This document shows positions 43,969 through 53,327 of a stretch of 64,000 nucleotides of DNA, piece after piece (the first letter of the stretch is position 1; each line of letters starts with the position of its first letter). The stretch spans positions 2,243,501 to 2,307,500 of the forward strand of contig NZ_CP060296.1 in the NCBI RefSeq assembly GCF_014303735.1. Direction: 5' to 3'. The notes under the pieces are model-generated. The model was not told the origin of the DNA, searched no databases, and saw nothing but the letters and a program-made list of their open reading frames with translations. This DNA comes from Variovorax sp. PAMC28562. Its GTDB lineage: Bacteria; Pseudomonadota; Gammaproteobacteria; Burkholderiales; Burkholderiaceae_C. The position numbers were made by a program, and so were the translations under genes.

Positions 43969-44819
43969 TGAATGCGGTTTTCGAGCAGTTCCCAGACCGG
44001 CGTGAGTTTGCCGGGCAGCCAGGGGAGCTTGCCGAGGTCCATGTGACTTTCGTCGGGGCTATGGAAGTCGCTGCCGCGCGATGCCGCAAAGCCGAATTCA
44101 AGTGCCTTGTCGGCGTACTCGACGTACTCGGCCGGCGTGTGGCTCCCCGTGACAACCTCGATCGCCTTGCCGCCGTGCGCCTGGAATTCGAGGAATAGCG
44201 CGTACTCCTCGTTGGCGGTGAACTTGTAGCGACCCGGATGCGCGATCACAGCGATGCCCTTGGCCTCGGTGATCCAGCGGATCGCGTCCTTGAGCGTGGC
44301 CCAGCGGTGCGGCACGTAGCCCGGCTTGCCCTCGGTCAGGTACTTGCGAAAGACCTCGTAGGTGTCTTTGCAAACACCGCTTTCGACCAGGAACCGCGCG
44401 AAGTGCGTGCGCGAAATCAATTCAGGGTTGCCGACGAAAGTGAGTGCGCCTTCGTAGGCACCCTTGATACCGACCTTGGCCAGCCCCTCGGACATTTCCA
44501 TGGCCCGCTTGCTGCGTCCGCCGCGCGTGTCGTAAAGGCCCTGACTGATGGCGGCGTCGTCCGGGTCGAACCCGAGCCCGACGATGTGCACCGTTTCATT
44601 CGCGAAGGTGACGGAGATCTCGGTGCCCGTCAGATAGCGCATGCCGTTTTCGCGGGCCGCTGCGGCTGCGCGGTGCTGACCGCCGACTTCGTCGTGGTCG
44701 GTGAGCGCCCACAACTCGACGCCGTTCGCCGCTGCGCGGGCGGCGAGCGCCTCGGGCGTCATGGTGCCGTCGGAAACAACGGAATGGCAATGCAGGTCGG
44801 CGTTCAGGATGTTGTGCAC
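43965..44819 (-). CDS. PHP-domain nucleoside bisphosphate phosphatase (RNase AM-like)
   Basis: This 284-residue phosphatase has the PHP metal motifs ADLHCHSVVSDGTMTPEAL, ALTDHDEVGG, the central LISRTHFARFLVE, IAHPGRYKF and SRGSDFHSP, all ligand residues present. Relatives include the E. coli 3',5'-nucleoside bisphosphate phosphatase YciV (RNase AM), which also trims rRNA 5' ends. The Cys-His-containing DLHCH fits the YciV branch. ATG 44819 begins directly at the first strand. Confidence 0.9.
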   Translation of the reverse strand: MHNILNADLHCHSVVSDGTMTPEALAARAAANGVELWALTDHDEVGGQHRAAAAARENGMRYLTGTEISVTFANETVHIVGLGFDPDDAAISQGLYDTRGGRSKRAMEMSEGLAKVGIKGAYEGALTFVGNPELISRTHFARFLVESGVCKDTYEVFRKYLTEGKPGYVPHRWATLKDAIRWITEAKGIAVIAHPGRYKFTANEEYALFLEFQAHGGKAIEVVTGSHTPAEYVEYADKALEFGFAASRGSDFHSPDESHMDLGKLPWLPGKLTPVWELLENRIQ

Positions 44820-44874
44820 GCCATAATTTTATGCCTTGCACTCTGCGCGCGCAGCCCTGGCCGCAAACGCCCCG

Positions 44875-45936
44875 CTAGCGTCCCTTCTTCTTGCGGAAAG
44901 CAATTCGCGCGGCCACCACGGTGAAACTCATGATGAGCGCCACCACGATCCAGAAGCCCTGCTTGTGTTCGGCCAGCGGAATGCCGCCGACGTTCATACC
45001 GAACAGGCCGGCCATGATGTTGATCGGCAATGCCAGCACCGTGACCACCGTCAGCACGAAAAGGCTGCGGTTGTTGTCTTCGTTGACGTTGGCTGCAATC
45101 TCTTCCTGCAGCAGCTTGATGCGTTCCTGCAAGGCCTGCATGTCGCGCAACACCACCGAAAACTCCTCGGTCGAGCCGCGCAGCTCCTGCGCATCGGCTT
45201 CGGCCATCCAGCCGGGCGGGTTTTGCAACAAGCGGAACAGCGCCGCCGGCTCGGGTGCCAGCAAGCGCTGCAAACGTACCAGCATCCGGCGCAGCCCGCC
45301 GAGCCGCGCACGTTTGTTGTCCAGGCGCGCGGCCAGCAGGTCGTCTTCGATGGCGTCGATGCGAGAAGTCGCGTCGCGCACGATTTGCACCAGCACGTCG
45401 GCCTGCGCGCGCAGCAGGTGCTCGAGCAATTCCGTGCTCGACCTCGGCGCGTCGCCGGCATTCACCGCCGTGCGCAGCGCGTCGACCGACCGCAGCGGCT
45501 TGGTGCGCGCCGTCACCACGAGCTGGGGGCCGACACTGATCCACAGCGTCGAGATGTCCGATGGCTCGAAGCTGAACTCGAAGTGCACGTCGTTGATGAC
45601 GGCGATGAGCGCATCGTCGGCGCGCTCGATGCGGGTCGACGGCAGGCCTTCGTGCAGCGTCTCGAAGAAGGTGTCGGAGAGGTGCGCGTGCCGGCGGAGC
45701 CACCGCTCGGCCTGGGCATGGCTCAGGTTGAAGTGCAGCCAGAGATAACTGTTGTCGTGGCCTGCAATTCCGGCTGCAGCCGTCTGGGCAAGGTAGGCGG
45801 CAGCCGCTGCCGAATCGAGCGGGCGGACCGGCTTGGACGCCGCGGCGTCGAACAGATAGCCGCAGATGAGCCCAGCTTCGTCACCGCCATAGGAGGCTGC
45901 GACCCCGCCATTCACCGCACCGATCGCCGTGCTCAA
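44875..45936 (-). CDS. CorA/ZntB-like divalent metal transporter
   Basis: This 353-residue protein has a long cytoplasmic N-terminal domain with extended helices (QADVLVQIVRDATSRIDAIE) and two C-terminal membrane segments with the GMN signature in NIMAGLFGMNVGGIP followed by FWIVVALIMSFTVVAARIAF. CorA-family channels move Mg2+, Co2+ or Zn2+. TTG 45934-45936 overlaps the Pit stop (45933-45935) and is the most likely start; a GTG about 18 bases downstream is the alternative. The ZntB-like ending (GIPLAEHKQGF) suggests zinc. Confidence 0.88.
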   Translation of the reverse strand: MSTAIGAVNGGVAASYGGDEAGLICGYLFDAAASKPVRPLDSAAAAAYLAQTAAAGIAGHDNSYLWLHFNLSHAQAERWLRRHAHLSDTFFETLHEGLPSTRIERADDALIAVINDVHFEFSFEPSDISTLWISVGPQLVVTARTKPLRSVDALRTAVNAGDAPRSSTELLEHLLRAQADVLVQIVRDATSRIDAIEDDLLAARLDNKRARLGGLRRMLVRLQRLLAPEPAALFRLLQNPPGWMAEADAQELRGSTEEFSVVLRDMQALQERIKLLQEEIAANVNEDNNRSLFVLTVVTVLALPINIMAGLFGMNVGGIPLAEHKQGFWIVVALIMSFTVVAARIAFRKKKGR

Positions 45937-47573
45937 AAGATGTGCGTGAAGAGCCAGTACAACGAGCCTGACAGCAGCATCGCCACCGGCAAGGTCAGCA
46001 CCCACGCCATCGCCAGGTTCCGCAGCGTCGACATCTGCAAGCCGGAGCCGTTTGCGACCATCGAGCCCGCCACGCCGGAAGACAGCACGTGCGTGGTCGA
46101 CACCGGCAGCCCGTACATATCGGCTGCACCGATGGTCACCATCGCGACCAGTTCGGCAGAAGCACCTTGTGCATAGCTCAGGTGCGTCTTGCCGATCTTC
46201 TCTCCGACGGTGACCACGATGCGCTTCCAGCCGATCATGGTTCCGAGGCCCAGGGCGATCGCGACGGCGACCTTGACCCACAGGGGAATGAACTTGGTGG
46301 CATCGTCGATTTCCTTGCGGAACTCGCCGACCTTGGTCGTGGTGTCGGTATCGAAATGCGCAGCGTCGCTCTTGCCCAGATGCCGCAGCGCTTCCGACGC
46401 GAGGTACATGTCGTTTCGCACGTTGGCCACTGCCTCTGCCGGCACGCCAGCGAGCGAGCCGTGTTCCTTCACCTGCTGTGCGATGCTGCCGGCCGTCGCG
46501 CCGAGTGCAGGCACGACCGACGGATTGAACTCGCGTGTGCGCACATAGGTCGACAGCACTTCGCGTGCCGCCGCAGGCTGCAGCGCAGGCAGCGATGCGA
46601 CCGCCGATGCATTGCGGTTCAGCGCGCTTTGTGCGCTCTCTGCGACCGCGACGAAGCGCACCGTTTGATCTGCCGGCATCGAGCGATTGAGCGCGTACGC
46701 CATCGGCACCGTGCCGACGAGGATCAGCATGATCAGCCCCATGCCTTTTTGCCCATCGTTGGAGCCGTGCGCGAACGATACGCCGGTGCAGGTCAGGATC
46801 AACAGGCCGCGAATCCACCAGGGCGGAGGAGCCTCGCCGCGTGGCTCTTCGTAGAGTGCGCGGTTCTTGACGAATGTGCGCAGCGCGAGCAGCAGCAAGG
46901 CCGCGCAGCCGAAGCCGACGAGCGGCGACAGCAGCAGCGAGTAGCCGATCTTCACGGCTTGCGGCCAGTCGACGCCACTGGTGCCGTCGCGCCCGTGCAT
47001 CAGCGCATTGGCAACGCCGACACCGATGATTGAGCCGATCAACGTGTGCGAAGAAGAAGCTGGCAAACCGAGCCACCAAGTGCCGAGGTTCCACATGATG
47101 GCGGCGATCAGCAGTGCGAAGACCATCGCGAAGCCGGCCCCCGAGCCCACCTGCAGGATGAGCTCGACCGGCAGCAGCGAGATGATGCCGAAAGCCACCG
47201 CACCGCTCGACACCAGCACGCCCAGAAAATTGAAGAAGCCCGACCACACGACCGCGAAATTTGGCGGCAGCGAGTGCGTGTAGATCACCGTCGCGACGGC
47301 GTTGGCCGTGTCGTGGAAACCATTGACGAATTCGAAGCCCAGCGCCACCAACAAGGCAACGCCCAGCAGGATGTACGGCACCCACGTCGTCGCTTGCGCG
47401 CCGGTTGCGCGCACGTCGTTCGTAAGGCTCCAGGCGGTGAACAAAAGCCCGGCGGCGAGCAAGCCCGCGAAGACGATCAGGGTGACCGGTCCGGGCTTGG
47501 CGTCGAGCTTTGGCCGTTGCGCCGGCTTCGGATGTACCGGGAGATTCGCGTCGGAAGCCGCAAGGGTGTTCAT
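45933..47573 (-). CDS. Inorganic phosphate transporter of the Pit family
   Basis: This 546-residue membrane protein has two homologous halves with GFEFVNGFHDTANAVATVIY and SFAHGSNDGQKGMGLIML (the N-terminal and C-terminal PiT signatures), PASSSHTLIGSIIG and PVSTTHVLSSGVAG. The large soluble loop near residues 320-430 separates them. ATG 47571-47573 starts an extended cytoplasmic N-terminus. The usual partner of Pit, a PhoU-like protein, is absent; the CorA-like gene overlaps its stop instead. Confidence 0.93.
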   Translation of the reverse strand: MNTLAASDANLPVHPKPAQRPKLDAKPGPVTLIVFAGLLAAGLLFTAWSLTNDVRATGAQATTWVPYILLGVALLVALGFEFVNGFHDTANAVATVIYTHSLPPNFAVVWSGFFNFLGVLVSSGAVAFGIISLLPVELILQVGSGAGFAMVFALLIAAIMWNLGTWWLGLPASSSHTLIGSIIGVGVANALMHGRDGTSGVDWPQAVKIGYSLLLSPLVGFGCAALLLLALRTFVKNRALYEEPRGEAPPPWWIRGLLILTCTGVSFAHGSNDGQKGMGLIMLILVGTVPMAYALNRSMPADQTVRFVAVAESAQSALNRNASAVASLPALQPAAAREVLSTYVRTREFNPSVVPALGATAGSIAQQVKEHGSLAGVPAEAVANVRNDMYLASEALRHLGKSDAAHFDTDTTTKVGEFRKEIDDATKFIPLWVKVAVAIALGLGTMIGWKRIVVTVGEKIGKTHLSYAQGASAELVAMVTIGAADMYGLPVSTTHVLSSGVAGSMVANGSGLQMSTLRNLAMAWVLTLPVAMLLSGSLYWLFTHIF

Positions 47574-47680
47574 GGCGTTGTTTTTGATGTTGGAGTAACC
47601 CCGCGCATCGTGGCGGCTGCCGATGACAGGCATGTGTCACTGTGGCAAGGTCGGGATCGATCAAACAAGGGACTCACCAA

Positions 47681-48667
47681 ATGATTCAGCGCCGCACCCT
47701 CGCCGCCGTTCTGCCACTTTTCGCTGCCGCTGCGCTACTGCCCGGCCTTGCGCTGGCACAGGCGCCGCCCTGGCCCACCAAGCAATCGATCAGGATCATT
47801 TCGCCTTACGCGCCCGGTGGCACCACCGACGTTTTGGCGCGCCTGCTCGCGCAGCCGCTGCAGCAAAAGCTGGGGCAGACCGTCATCGTCGAAAACAAGG
47901 GCGGGGCGGGCGGCAACGTCGGCACCGACTACGTCGCGAAGGCCGCGCCCGATGGCTACACGCTGTTGCTGGCCGCCAGCGGGCCGATCGTGATTTCGCC
48001 TTCGCTCTACGCGAAGATCCCGTACGACTCGATCAAGGACTTCACCTTCGTTGCGCCGATCGCCAACGCATCGTTCGTGGTGCTGGCCAATCCGGCGTCG
48101 GGCATCACGTCCATCAAGGACCTGATCGCGCGCGCCAAGAAGGGTGAAAAGATCAACTTCGCCTCGGCCGGCTCGGGCACGCCGCAGCACATCATCGGAG
48201 AGATGTTCAACCAGGCGGCCGGCATCAAGATGCAGCACATTCCCTACAAGGGCTCGGGCCCGGCGATGAACGATCTGCTGGCCGGCCAGGTGCCGATTTC
48301 GTTCGAGAACCCGGTGCCCGCCATGCCGCACGTCAAGGCTGGCAAGGTCAAGGTGCTGGCCAGCACCGGTGCGGTTCGGTCCGCGGCTTTCCCCGACATC
48401 CCGACCGTGGCCGAACTCGGCCTGCCGGGCTTCGATGCCAAGCCGTGGTACGGCCTCATGGCGCCGGCTGGCCTGGATCCGGCCATTGCGAAGAAGCTCA
48501 ACGATGCGGTGCGTGAAGCGCTCTCCAGCACCGAGATGAAGGCCCGCCTTTTCACGCTCGGTGCCGAGCCGATGGCCATGACGACGCCGGAGTTCCAGGC
48601 CTTCGCGGAAAAGGATCGCGACAAGTGGACCAAGGTCGTGAAGACCTCGGGCGCCACGCCTGACTGA
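47681..48667 (+). CDS. Bug-family (TctC-type) extracytoplasmic binding protein
   Basis: This 328-residue protein has a signal peptide ending near ALAQA (residue 27) after MIQRRTLAAVLPLF, and the TctC pattern with SIRIISPYAPGGTTDVLARL, VENKGGAGGNVGTDYVAKA, DGYTLLLA and IPTVAELGLPGFDAKPWYG. Bug proteins bind carboxylic acids and are strongly expanded in Burkholderiales, often as orphans without TctAB partners, as here. ATG 47681 is used; an in-frame frame extension to 47642 lacks a signal structure. Confidence 0.9.
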   Translation: MIQRRTLAAVLPLFAAAALLPGLALAQAPPWPTKQSIRIISPYAPGGTTDVLARLLAQPLQQKLGQTVIVENKGGAGGNVGTDYVAKAAPDGYTLLLAASGPIVISPSLYAKIPYDSIKDFTFVAPIANASFVVLANPASGITSIKDLIARAKKGEKINFASAGSGTPQHIIGEMFNQAAGIKMQHIPYKGSGPAMNDLLAGQVPISFENPVPAMPHVKAGKVKVLASTGAVRSAAFPDIPTVAELGLPGFDAKPWYGLMAPAGLDPAIAKKLNDAVREALSSTEMKARLFTLGAEPMAMTTPEFQAFAEKDRDKWTKVVKTSGATPD

Positions 48668-48674
48668 CGCCTCG

Positions 48675-49076
48675 ATGCCGGCGCTCACCGCCGTACAGAT
48701 CGTTGCGATCGCTCTGCAGTACACGCCGCCCGATGCGGTGTGTGCCTGCAGCGCGCTGCAGTGCCCCGGTTGGGAAAGTCTGCCCGCCACCTTCGACGCG
48801 TCTTTGCTGCGGCTCGTGGGACGGACCAACAATCGCGATCCGTACGACGAGCCGACGCTCGAAGAACACCATCCGCAAGGCACCCGCTACGACGCTGCCG
48901 ATGCACCGGTCGCGCTCGGCCACTTTCCCTACAACCGCTGCGAGGTCTGGCAGTGCGTTCGTTGCGCGCGGCCGTTGCTTCGCTACACCGAATACGGCGG
49001 CTACTACGTCGACCAGCGCATACGCGAGCTGAATGGCGCGCTCGTGGTCGACACCGCCGCCAGTCGAGGCCGATAG
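48675..49076 (+). CDS. Conserved-type cysteine-rich hypothetical protein
   Basis: This 133-residue soluble protein has cysteines at positions 23, 25 and 30 and a second group at 89, 94 and 97 (NRCEVWQCVRCARPLLRYTE), followed by YGGYYVDQRIRELN. The CxxC spacing suggests a zinc ribbon. It begins 7 bases after the Bug-family gene. I do not recognise a named family, though the WQCVRCxRPLLRYTEYGGYY segment looks conserved. The role is unknown. Confidence 0.75.
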   Translation: MPALTAVQIVAIALQYTPPDAVCACSALQCPGWESLPATFDASLLRLVGRTNNRDPYDEPTLEEHHPQGTRYDAADAPVALGHFPYNRCEVWQCVRCARPLLRYTEYGGYYVDQRIRELNGALVVDTAASRGR

Positions 49077-49176
49077 CAGGTCGAAAGACCCGATGCTGAC
49101 CGCCAGCACTGGTGGAGACCGATGCAACGCATTCCGGACTCCTGACAACGTCATCTACGGCGTGCACACTGGCGTC

Positions 49177-50259
49177 ATGGCCCGTCGCAGCTCCATCTCC
49201 TCCCTGACGTCTTCGCTGACGTCTTCATTCACGCGCGCCTATCAGCGCAACGTGCGCGCGCTCACCAAAGCCGCGCTCAAAGCAGGGAAGAAGGCCGCGA
49301 TCAAGACCGGCAAGCGTGCGGTCAGCGAAGTGCAGCGCGCGGCAGTCAAGCAACTGAAGCCGCCACCCGGCAAGGGCGACTGGCTCGCCGGCATGGCACT
49401 CGGCCCTGGCGGCGCGCGGCGCTATCACCTGTTTCGCCCATCGGACCTCGACCTCGCACCGGGCGAGAAGCTTCCACTGATGGTCATGCTGCACGGCTGC
49501 GGCCAGACCGGACGCGACTTCGCCGCCATTACTCGCATGAATGCGCTGGCCACCCGCCATCGCTTTCTCGTGCTCTACCCCGAGCAAGACAGGCTCCACC
49601 ATCCGCAAGGCTGCTGGAACTGGTACGAGACCCGCTCGGGCAAGTCGGCCGCCGAAGCCGCAACGCTGATGGCGGCGGTCGATCAGGTCTGCGTGCTGTA
49701 TGCGGCCGACCGCGCGCGCGTCGCGGTCGCCGGGCTCTCGGCCGGTGCCGGCATGGCGGCGCTGCTGGCCACGCACTATCCCGCGCGCTTTCGGGCGGTG
49801 GTCATGCACTCCGGCGTGGCGCCCGGTGCGGCGCGGTCGTCCGCCACCGCACTGGGTGCGATGCGCGGGCGGCACGTACCGCCCATGCCGGTCACGGCGG
49901 TCGGCAAGGCAATGGGCGCCGCCGCCGCGATGACAACGCTGCCGCCCTTGCTCATCCTGCACGGCGACCGCGATGTCGTCGTGTCTTCGAGCAATGCCGG
50001 CAGCGCCGCTGCGGTGTGGGCCGCAGCCACCGGTGCAGTGCCTGCCGCGTCACGCCGACTGCAGCGCGGGCGGCGGCATCCGATGCGCGTGACCGACTTC
50101 AAGCTGCGCGGCAAGACCAGCGTCACGTTGTGCGAGATCGCTGGCCTGGGTCACGCATGGAGCGGTGGCGCTGCGCGCCTGGCCTTCAGCGACCCGGCGG
50201 GTCCGGACGCGACGCGGATGGCGTGGGCCTTTGCGGCGCGGCAGTTCGCCCGCGCCTGA
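49177..50259 (+). CDS. PHB depolymerase-family (LpqC/feruloyl-type) esterase
   Basis: This 360-residue alpha/beta hydrolase has the oxyanion stretch PLMVMLHGCGQTGRDF, the nucleophile elbow GLSAGAGMAALL, an acid in LLILHGDRDVVVSS and the histidine in IAGLGHAWSGG. The N-terminal 65 residues are Lys/Ala/Ser-rich with a coiled-coil tendency and no clear signal peptide. Such esterases act on poly(3-hydroxybutyrate) oligomers or feruloyl esters. It may be cytoplasmic. ATG 49177 is the first ATG in a position without overlap. Confidence 0.87.
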   Translation: MARRSSISSLTSSLTSSFTRAYQRNVRALTKAALKAGKKAAIKTGKRAVSEVQRAAVKQLKPPPGKGDWLAGMALGPGGARRYHLFRPSDLDLAPGEKLPLMVMLHGCGQTGRDFAAITRMNALATRHRFLVLYPEQDRLHHPQGCWNWYETRSGKSAAEAATLMAAVDQVCVLYAADRARVAVAGLSAGAGMAALLATHYPARFRAVVMHSGVAPGAARSSATALGAMRGRHVPPMPVTAVGKAMGAAAAMTTLPPLLILHGDRDVVVSSSNAGSAAAVWAAATGAVPAASRRLQRGRRHPMRVTDFKLRGKTSVTLCEIAGLGHAWSGGAARLAFSDPAGPDATRMAWAFAARQFARA

Positions 50260-50368
50260 TCTCGTACGCCACCCGGCGTATTTGTAGGAGACGACCTCGT
50301 TAGCACACTCCGTCCATCGACAGCGAAGGTGCTGGCGACAAGTTCAATACAACCGGAGAAGGATGCAC

Positions 50369-51637
50369 ATGCAACGTCGTTTCACACTCAAGGCACTTAC
50401 CGCCAGCGTCGCTTTTGCGGCACTGGGCGTGGCCCCTGCTTTCGCAGCCGACACCATCAAGGTCGGCATCCTTCACTCCCTTTCGGGCACGATGGCGATC
50501 TCCGAAACGGCGCTGAAAGACATGGCGCTGATGACGATCGAAGAGATCAACAAAAAGGGCGGCGTGATGGGCAAGCAGCTCGAGCCCGTGATCGTCGACC
50601 CGGCTTCCAACTGGCCGCTGTTCGCTGAAAAGACCAAGCAACTGCTGGGTCAGGACAAGGTCGCCGTGATCTTCGGCTGCTGGACCTCGGTGTCGCGCAA
50701 GTCGGTGTTGCCGGTGATCGAAGAGCAGAACGGCCTCTTGTTCTACCCCGTGCAATACGAAGGCGAAGAGCTCTCCAAGAACGTGTTCTACACGGGTGCA
50801 GCGCCTAACCAGCAAGCCATTCCCGCTGTCGAGTATTTGATGAGCAAGGCCGGCGGCGGCGCCAAGCGCTTCGTGCTGCTGGGCACCGACTACGTCTACC
50901 CGCGCACCACCAACAAGATCCTGCGCGCCTTCCTGAAGAGCAAGGGTGTGAAGGACTCGGACATCGACGAGAAGTACACGCCGTTCGGCCACAGCGACTA
51001 TCAAACCATCGTTGCCGACATCAAGAAGTTCTCTCAAGGTGGCAAGACGGCCGTGATCTCGACGATCAACGGTGACTCCAACGTGCCGTTCTACAAGGAA
51101 CTCGGCAACGCCGGCCTGAAGGCCAAGGACGTGCCGGTCGTCGCCTTCTCGGTAGGCGAAGAAGAACTCCGTGGCGTGGACACCAAGCCACTCGTCGGCC
51201 ACCTTGCTGCATGGAACTACTTCATGTCGGTCAAGAATCCGACCAACACCGCTTGGATCAAGACGTGGAGCGACTACGCCAAGGCGAAGAAGCTGCCGGG
51301 TCAGATGGACAAGCCTTTGACCAACGATCCGATGGAAGCCACCTACGTCGGCATCCACATGTGGAAGCAGGCCGTCGAGAAGGCCAAGTCGACCGACACC
51401 GACAAGGTCATCGCCGCCATGGCCGGCCAGACATTCAAGGCACCGGACGGCTTCACCGTCGAAATGGACCCGAAGAACCATCACCTGCACAAGCCGGTGT
51501 TCATCGGCGAAATCAAGGCCGACGGCCAGTTCGGTGTGGTGTGGAAAACGCCGGCGCCAGTCAAGGCCCAGCCCTGGAGCCCGTTCATCGAAGGCAACGA
51601 CAAAAAGCCTGACCAGCCAGCAGGGAAATCCTCTTAA
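50369..51637 (+). CDS. urtA: Urea ABC transporter substrate-binding protein UrtA
   Basis: UrtA (about 422 residues) is the periplasmic urea-binding protein. The signal region MQRRFTLKALTASVAF has a twin-arginine look and cleavage near AFA. The mature part has IKVGILHSLSGTMAISE, FGCWTSVSRKSVLPVIEEQNGLLFYPVQYEGEE and the DYVYPRTTNKILRA stretch typical of UrtA. ATG 50369 has GGAGAAGG 6 bases upstream; ATG 50363 is the alternative. It is the first gene of urtABCDE. Confidence 0.95.
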   Translation: MQRRFTLKALTASVAFAALGVAPAFAADTIKVGILHSLSGTMAISETALKDMALMTIEEINKKGGVMGKQLEPVIVDPASNWPLFAEKTKQLLGQDKVAVIFGCWTSVSRKSVLPVIEEQNGLLFYPVQYEGEELSKNVFYTGAAPNQQAIPAVEYLMSKAGGGAKRFVLLGTDYVYPRTTNKILRAFLKSKGVKDSDIDEKYTPFGHSDYQTIVADIKKFSQGGKTAVISTINGDSNVPFYKELGNAGLKAKDVPVVAFSVGEEELRGVDTKPLVGHLAAWNYFMSVKNPTNTAWIKTWSDYAKAKKLPGQMDKPLTNDPMEATYVGIHMWKQAVEKAKSTDTDKVIAAMAGQTFKAPDGFTVEMDPKNHHLHKPVFIGEIKADGQFGVVWKTPAPVKAQPWSPFIEGNDKKPDQPAGKSS

Positions 51638-51719
51638 CTTTCGCTCGCCTCGTCCAAGTGACCTGTCTTGGGCTCGATCTTTTCTTGGGGGATCGGGCCC
51701 TGTTTTATTTGAGGATGAT

Positions 51720-53327
51720 GTGAATACAGCCCCGCGCCGAATCTTGCATGCCGCTTTCGCCGCGCTGCTTCTGGTGGCCGCACATGCGCATGCATTGACC
51801 GCAGACGAAGCCAAGGCCATCGCCACCGGCGAGACCGAAGACCGCGTTGCCGCGCTCAACAAGGCCGTCGCCACCGCCGACGACAAGACGACTGCCTTCA
51901 TTCAGGCGCTGACCGACGATGCCGTCAAGATCACCGAAGACAAGGTCTTCGTGATGAAGGACCAGAACGGAGAAGTAAAAGGCTACGACCCGGTCACCGG
52001 TGCCGAGCTCAAGATGCCCGACATGGCCGAAGACGTGGTCAACAACAACCTGATGCGCGGCGCCCTCGATGCCGCGAAATCGATGCTCACCCTGATGAGC
52101 AGCAAGGACGAGGCGGTGCGCCTCGAAGCCGCCAACGCGCTGCTCAAAGATCCGGACGAGTCGCGTATTCCGATGGTCGAGAAGGTGCTGGCCGGCGAGA
52201 CCAACACCGCCATCAAGGCCAAGCTCGAACTGGTGCGCGCGGCCTCGCTGCTCAACAGCGCCGATGCCGCCAAGCGCATCGCCGCTGCGGCCGCGTTGTC
52301 CGAAAGCAAGAACCCCGACACCAAGCTGCTGCTGAACGAACGCCTGACCGACGAGACCGACCCGACCGTCAAGGCGGCGCTGCAAAAAGCCATTGCCAGC
52401 ATCGACGGTGCGCTGGTGTGGGGCGACCGTATCAACGCGGTGTTCAGCGGCATCAGCCTCGGCTCGGTGCTGTTGCTGGCCGCACTCGGCCTTGCCATCA
52501 CCTACGGCCTGATGGGCGTCATCAACATGGCGCACGGCGAGCTGATGATGATCGGCGCCTACGCCACCTACATGATGCAGGGGCTGTTTCAGCGTTACCT
52601 CCCGGAGTCGTGGTTCGGCGGTTATCTCATCGCCGCGATCCCGGTTTCGTTTCTGGCGTCGGCGCTGGTCGGCGCCATCCTCGAACGCGGCGTCATCCGC
52701 TTTCTGTACGGCCGACCGCTCGAAACATTGCTCGCCACCTGGGGCATCAGCCTGATGCTGCAGCAGCTGGTGCGCACGCTGTTCGGCGCGCAGAACGTGG
52801 GCGTCGAAAACCCGTCGTGGATGAGCGGTGGCTTCACCATGCTCGGCAACGTCGCGCTGCCCTGGAACCGTATCTGCATCATCGTCTTCGCGGTGCTGGT
52901 GTTGCTGGCGATGGGTTGGCTCATCGGCAAGACACGACTCGGTTTGTTCGTTCGCGGCGTCACGCAAAACCGACCGATCGCCTCGTGCATGGGCGTTAAC
53001 ACCGCACGCATCGACACCTACGCGTTCGCGCTCGGCTCGGGCATCGCAGGACTCGCGGGTTGTGCGCTCAGCCAGATCGGCAACGTCGGTCCCGATCTCG
53101 GCCAAAGCTACATCGTCGACTCCTTCATGGTGGTCGTGATGGGTGGTGTCGGGCAGCTGGCCGGCACGGTGTACGCGGCGCTCGGCCTCGGCATCCTGAA
53201 CAAGTTCATCGAAGGCTGGGCCGGCGCGGTGCTCGCAAAGATATGCGTGCTCGTCTTCCTCATCATCTTCATCCAGAAGCGGCCCCAAGGCATCTTCGCG
53301 ATCAAGGGCCGGAGTGCAGAAGCATGA
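51720..53327 (+). CDS. urtB: Urea ABC transporter permease UrtB
   Basis: This 535-residue permease starts at GTG 51720 with GAGGA upstream. The first 23 residues look like a signal peptide, followed by an approximately 215-residue helical, HEAT-like extracytoplasmic domain (KSMLTLMSSKDEAVRLEAANALL) that is typical of UrtB, and then eight or so membrane segments with GVINMAHGELMMIGAY and SYIVDSFMVVVMGGVGQLAGT. The 82 bases between urtA and urtB hold no obvious hairpin. It overlaps urtC by 4 bases. Confidence 0.94.
   Translation: MNTAPRRILHAAFAALLLVAAHAHALTADEAKAIATGETEDRVAALNKAVATADDKTTAFIQALTDDAVKITEDKVFVMKDQNGEVKGYDPVTGAELKMPDMAEDVVNNNLMRGALDAAKSMLTLMSSKDEAVRLEAANALLKDPDESRIPMVEKVLAGETNTAIKAKLELVRAASLLNSADAAKRIAAAAALSESKNPDTKLLLNERLTDETDPTVKAALQKAIASIDGALVWGDRINAVFSGISLGSVLLLAALGLAITYGLMGVINMAHGELMMIGAYATYMMQGLFQRYLPESWFGGYLIAAIPVSFLASALVGAILERGVIRFLYGRPLETLLATWGISLMLQQLVRTLFGAQNVGVENPSWMSGGFTMLGNVALPWNRICIIVFAVLVLLAMGWLIGKTRLGLFVRGVTQNRPIASCMGVNTARIDTYAFALGSGIAGLAGCALSQIGNVGPDLGQSYIVDSFMVVVMGGVGQLAGTVYAALGLGILNKFIEGWAGAVLAKICVLVFLIIFIQKRPQGIFAIKGRSAEA

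Noticed and set aside
44875..47664. One 929-codon minus-strand gene spanning the CorA-like and Pit regions
   Set aside because: The part beyond 45936 is an out-of-frame shadow of the Pit gene; a TTG start overlapping the Pit stop gives a normal-length CorA-like protein.
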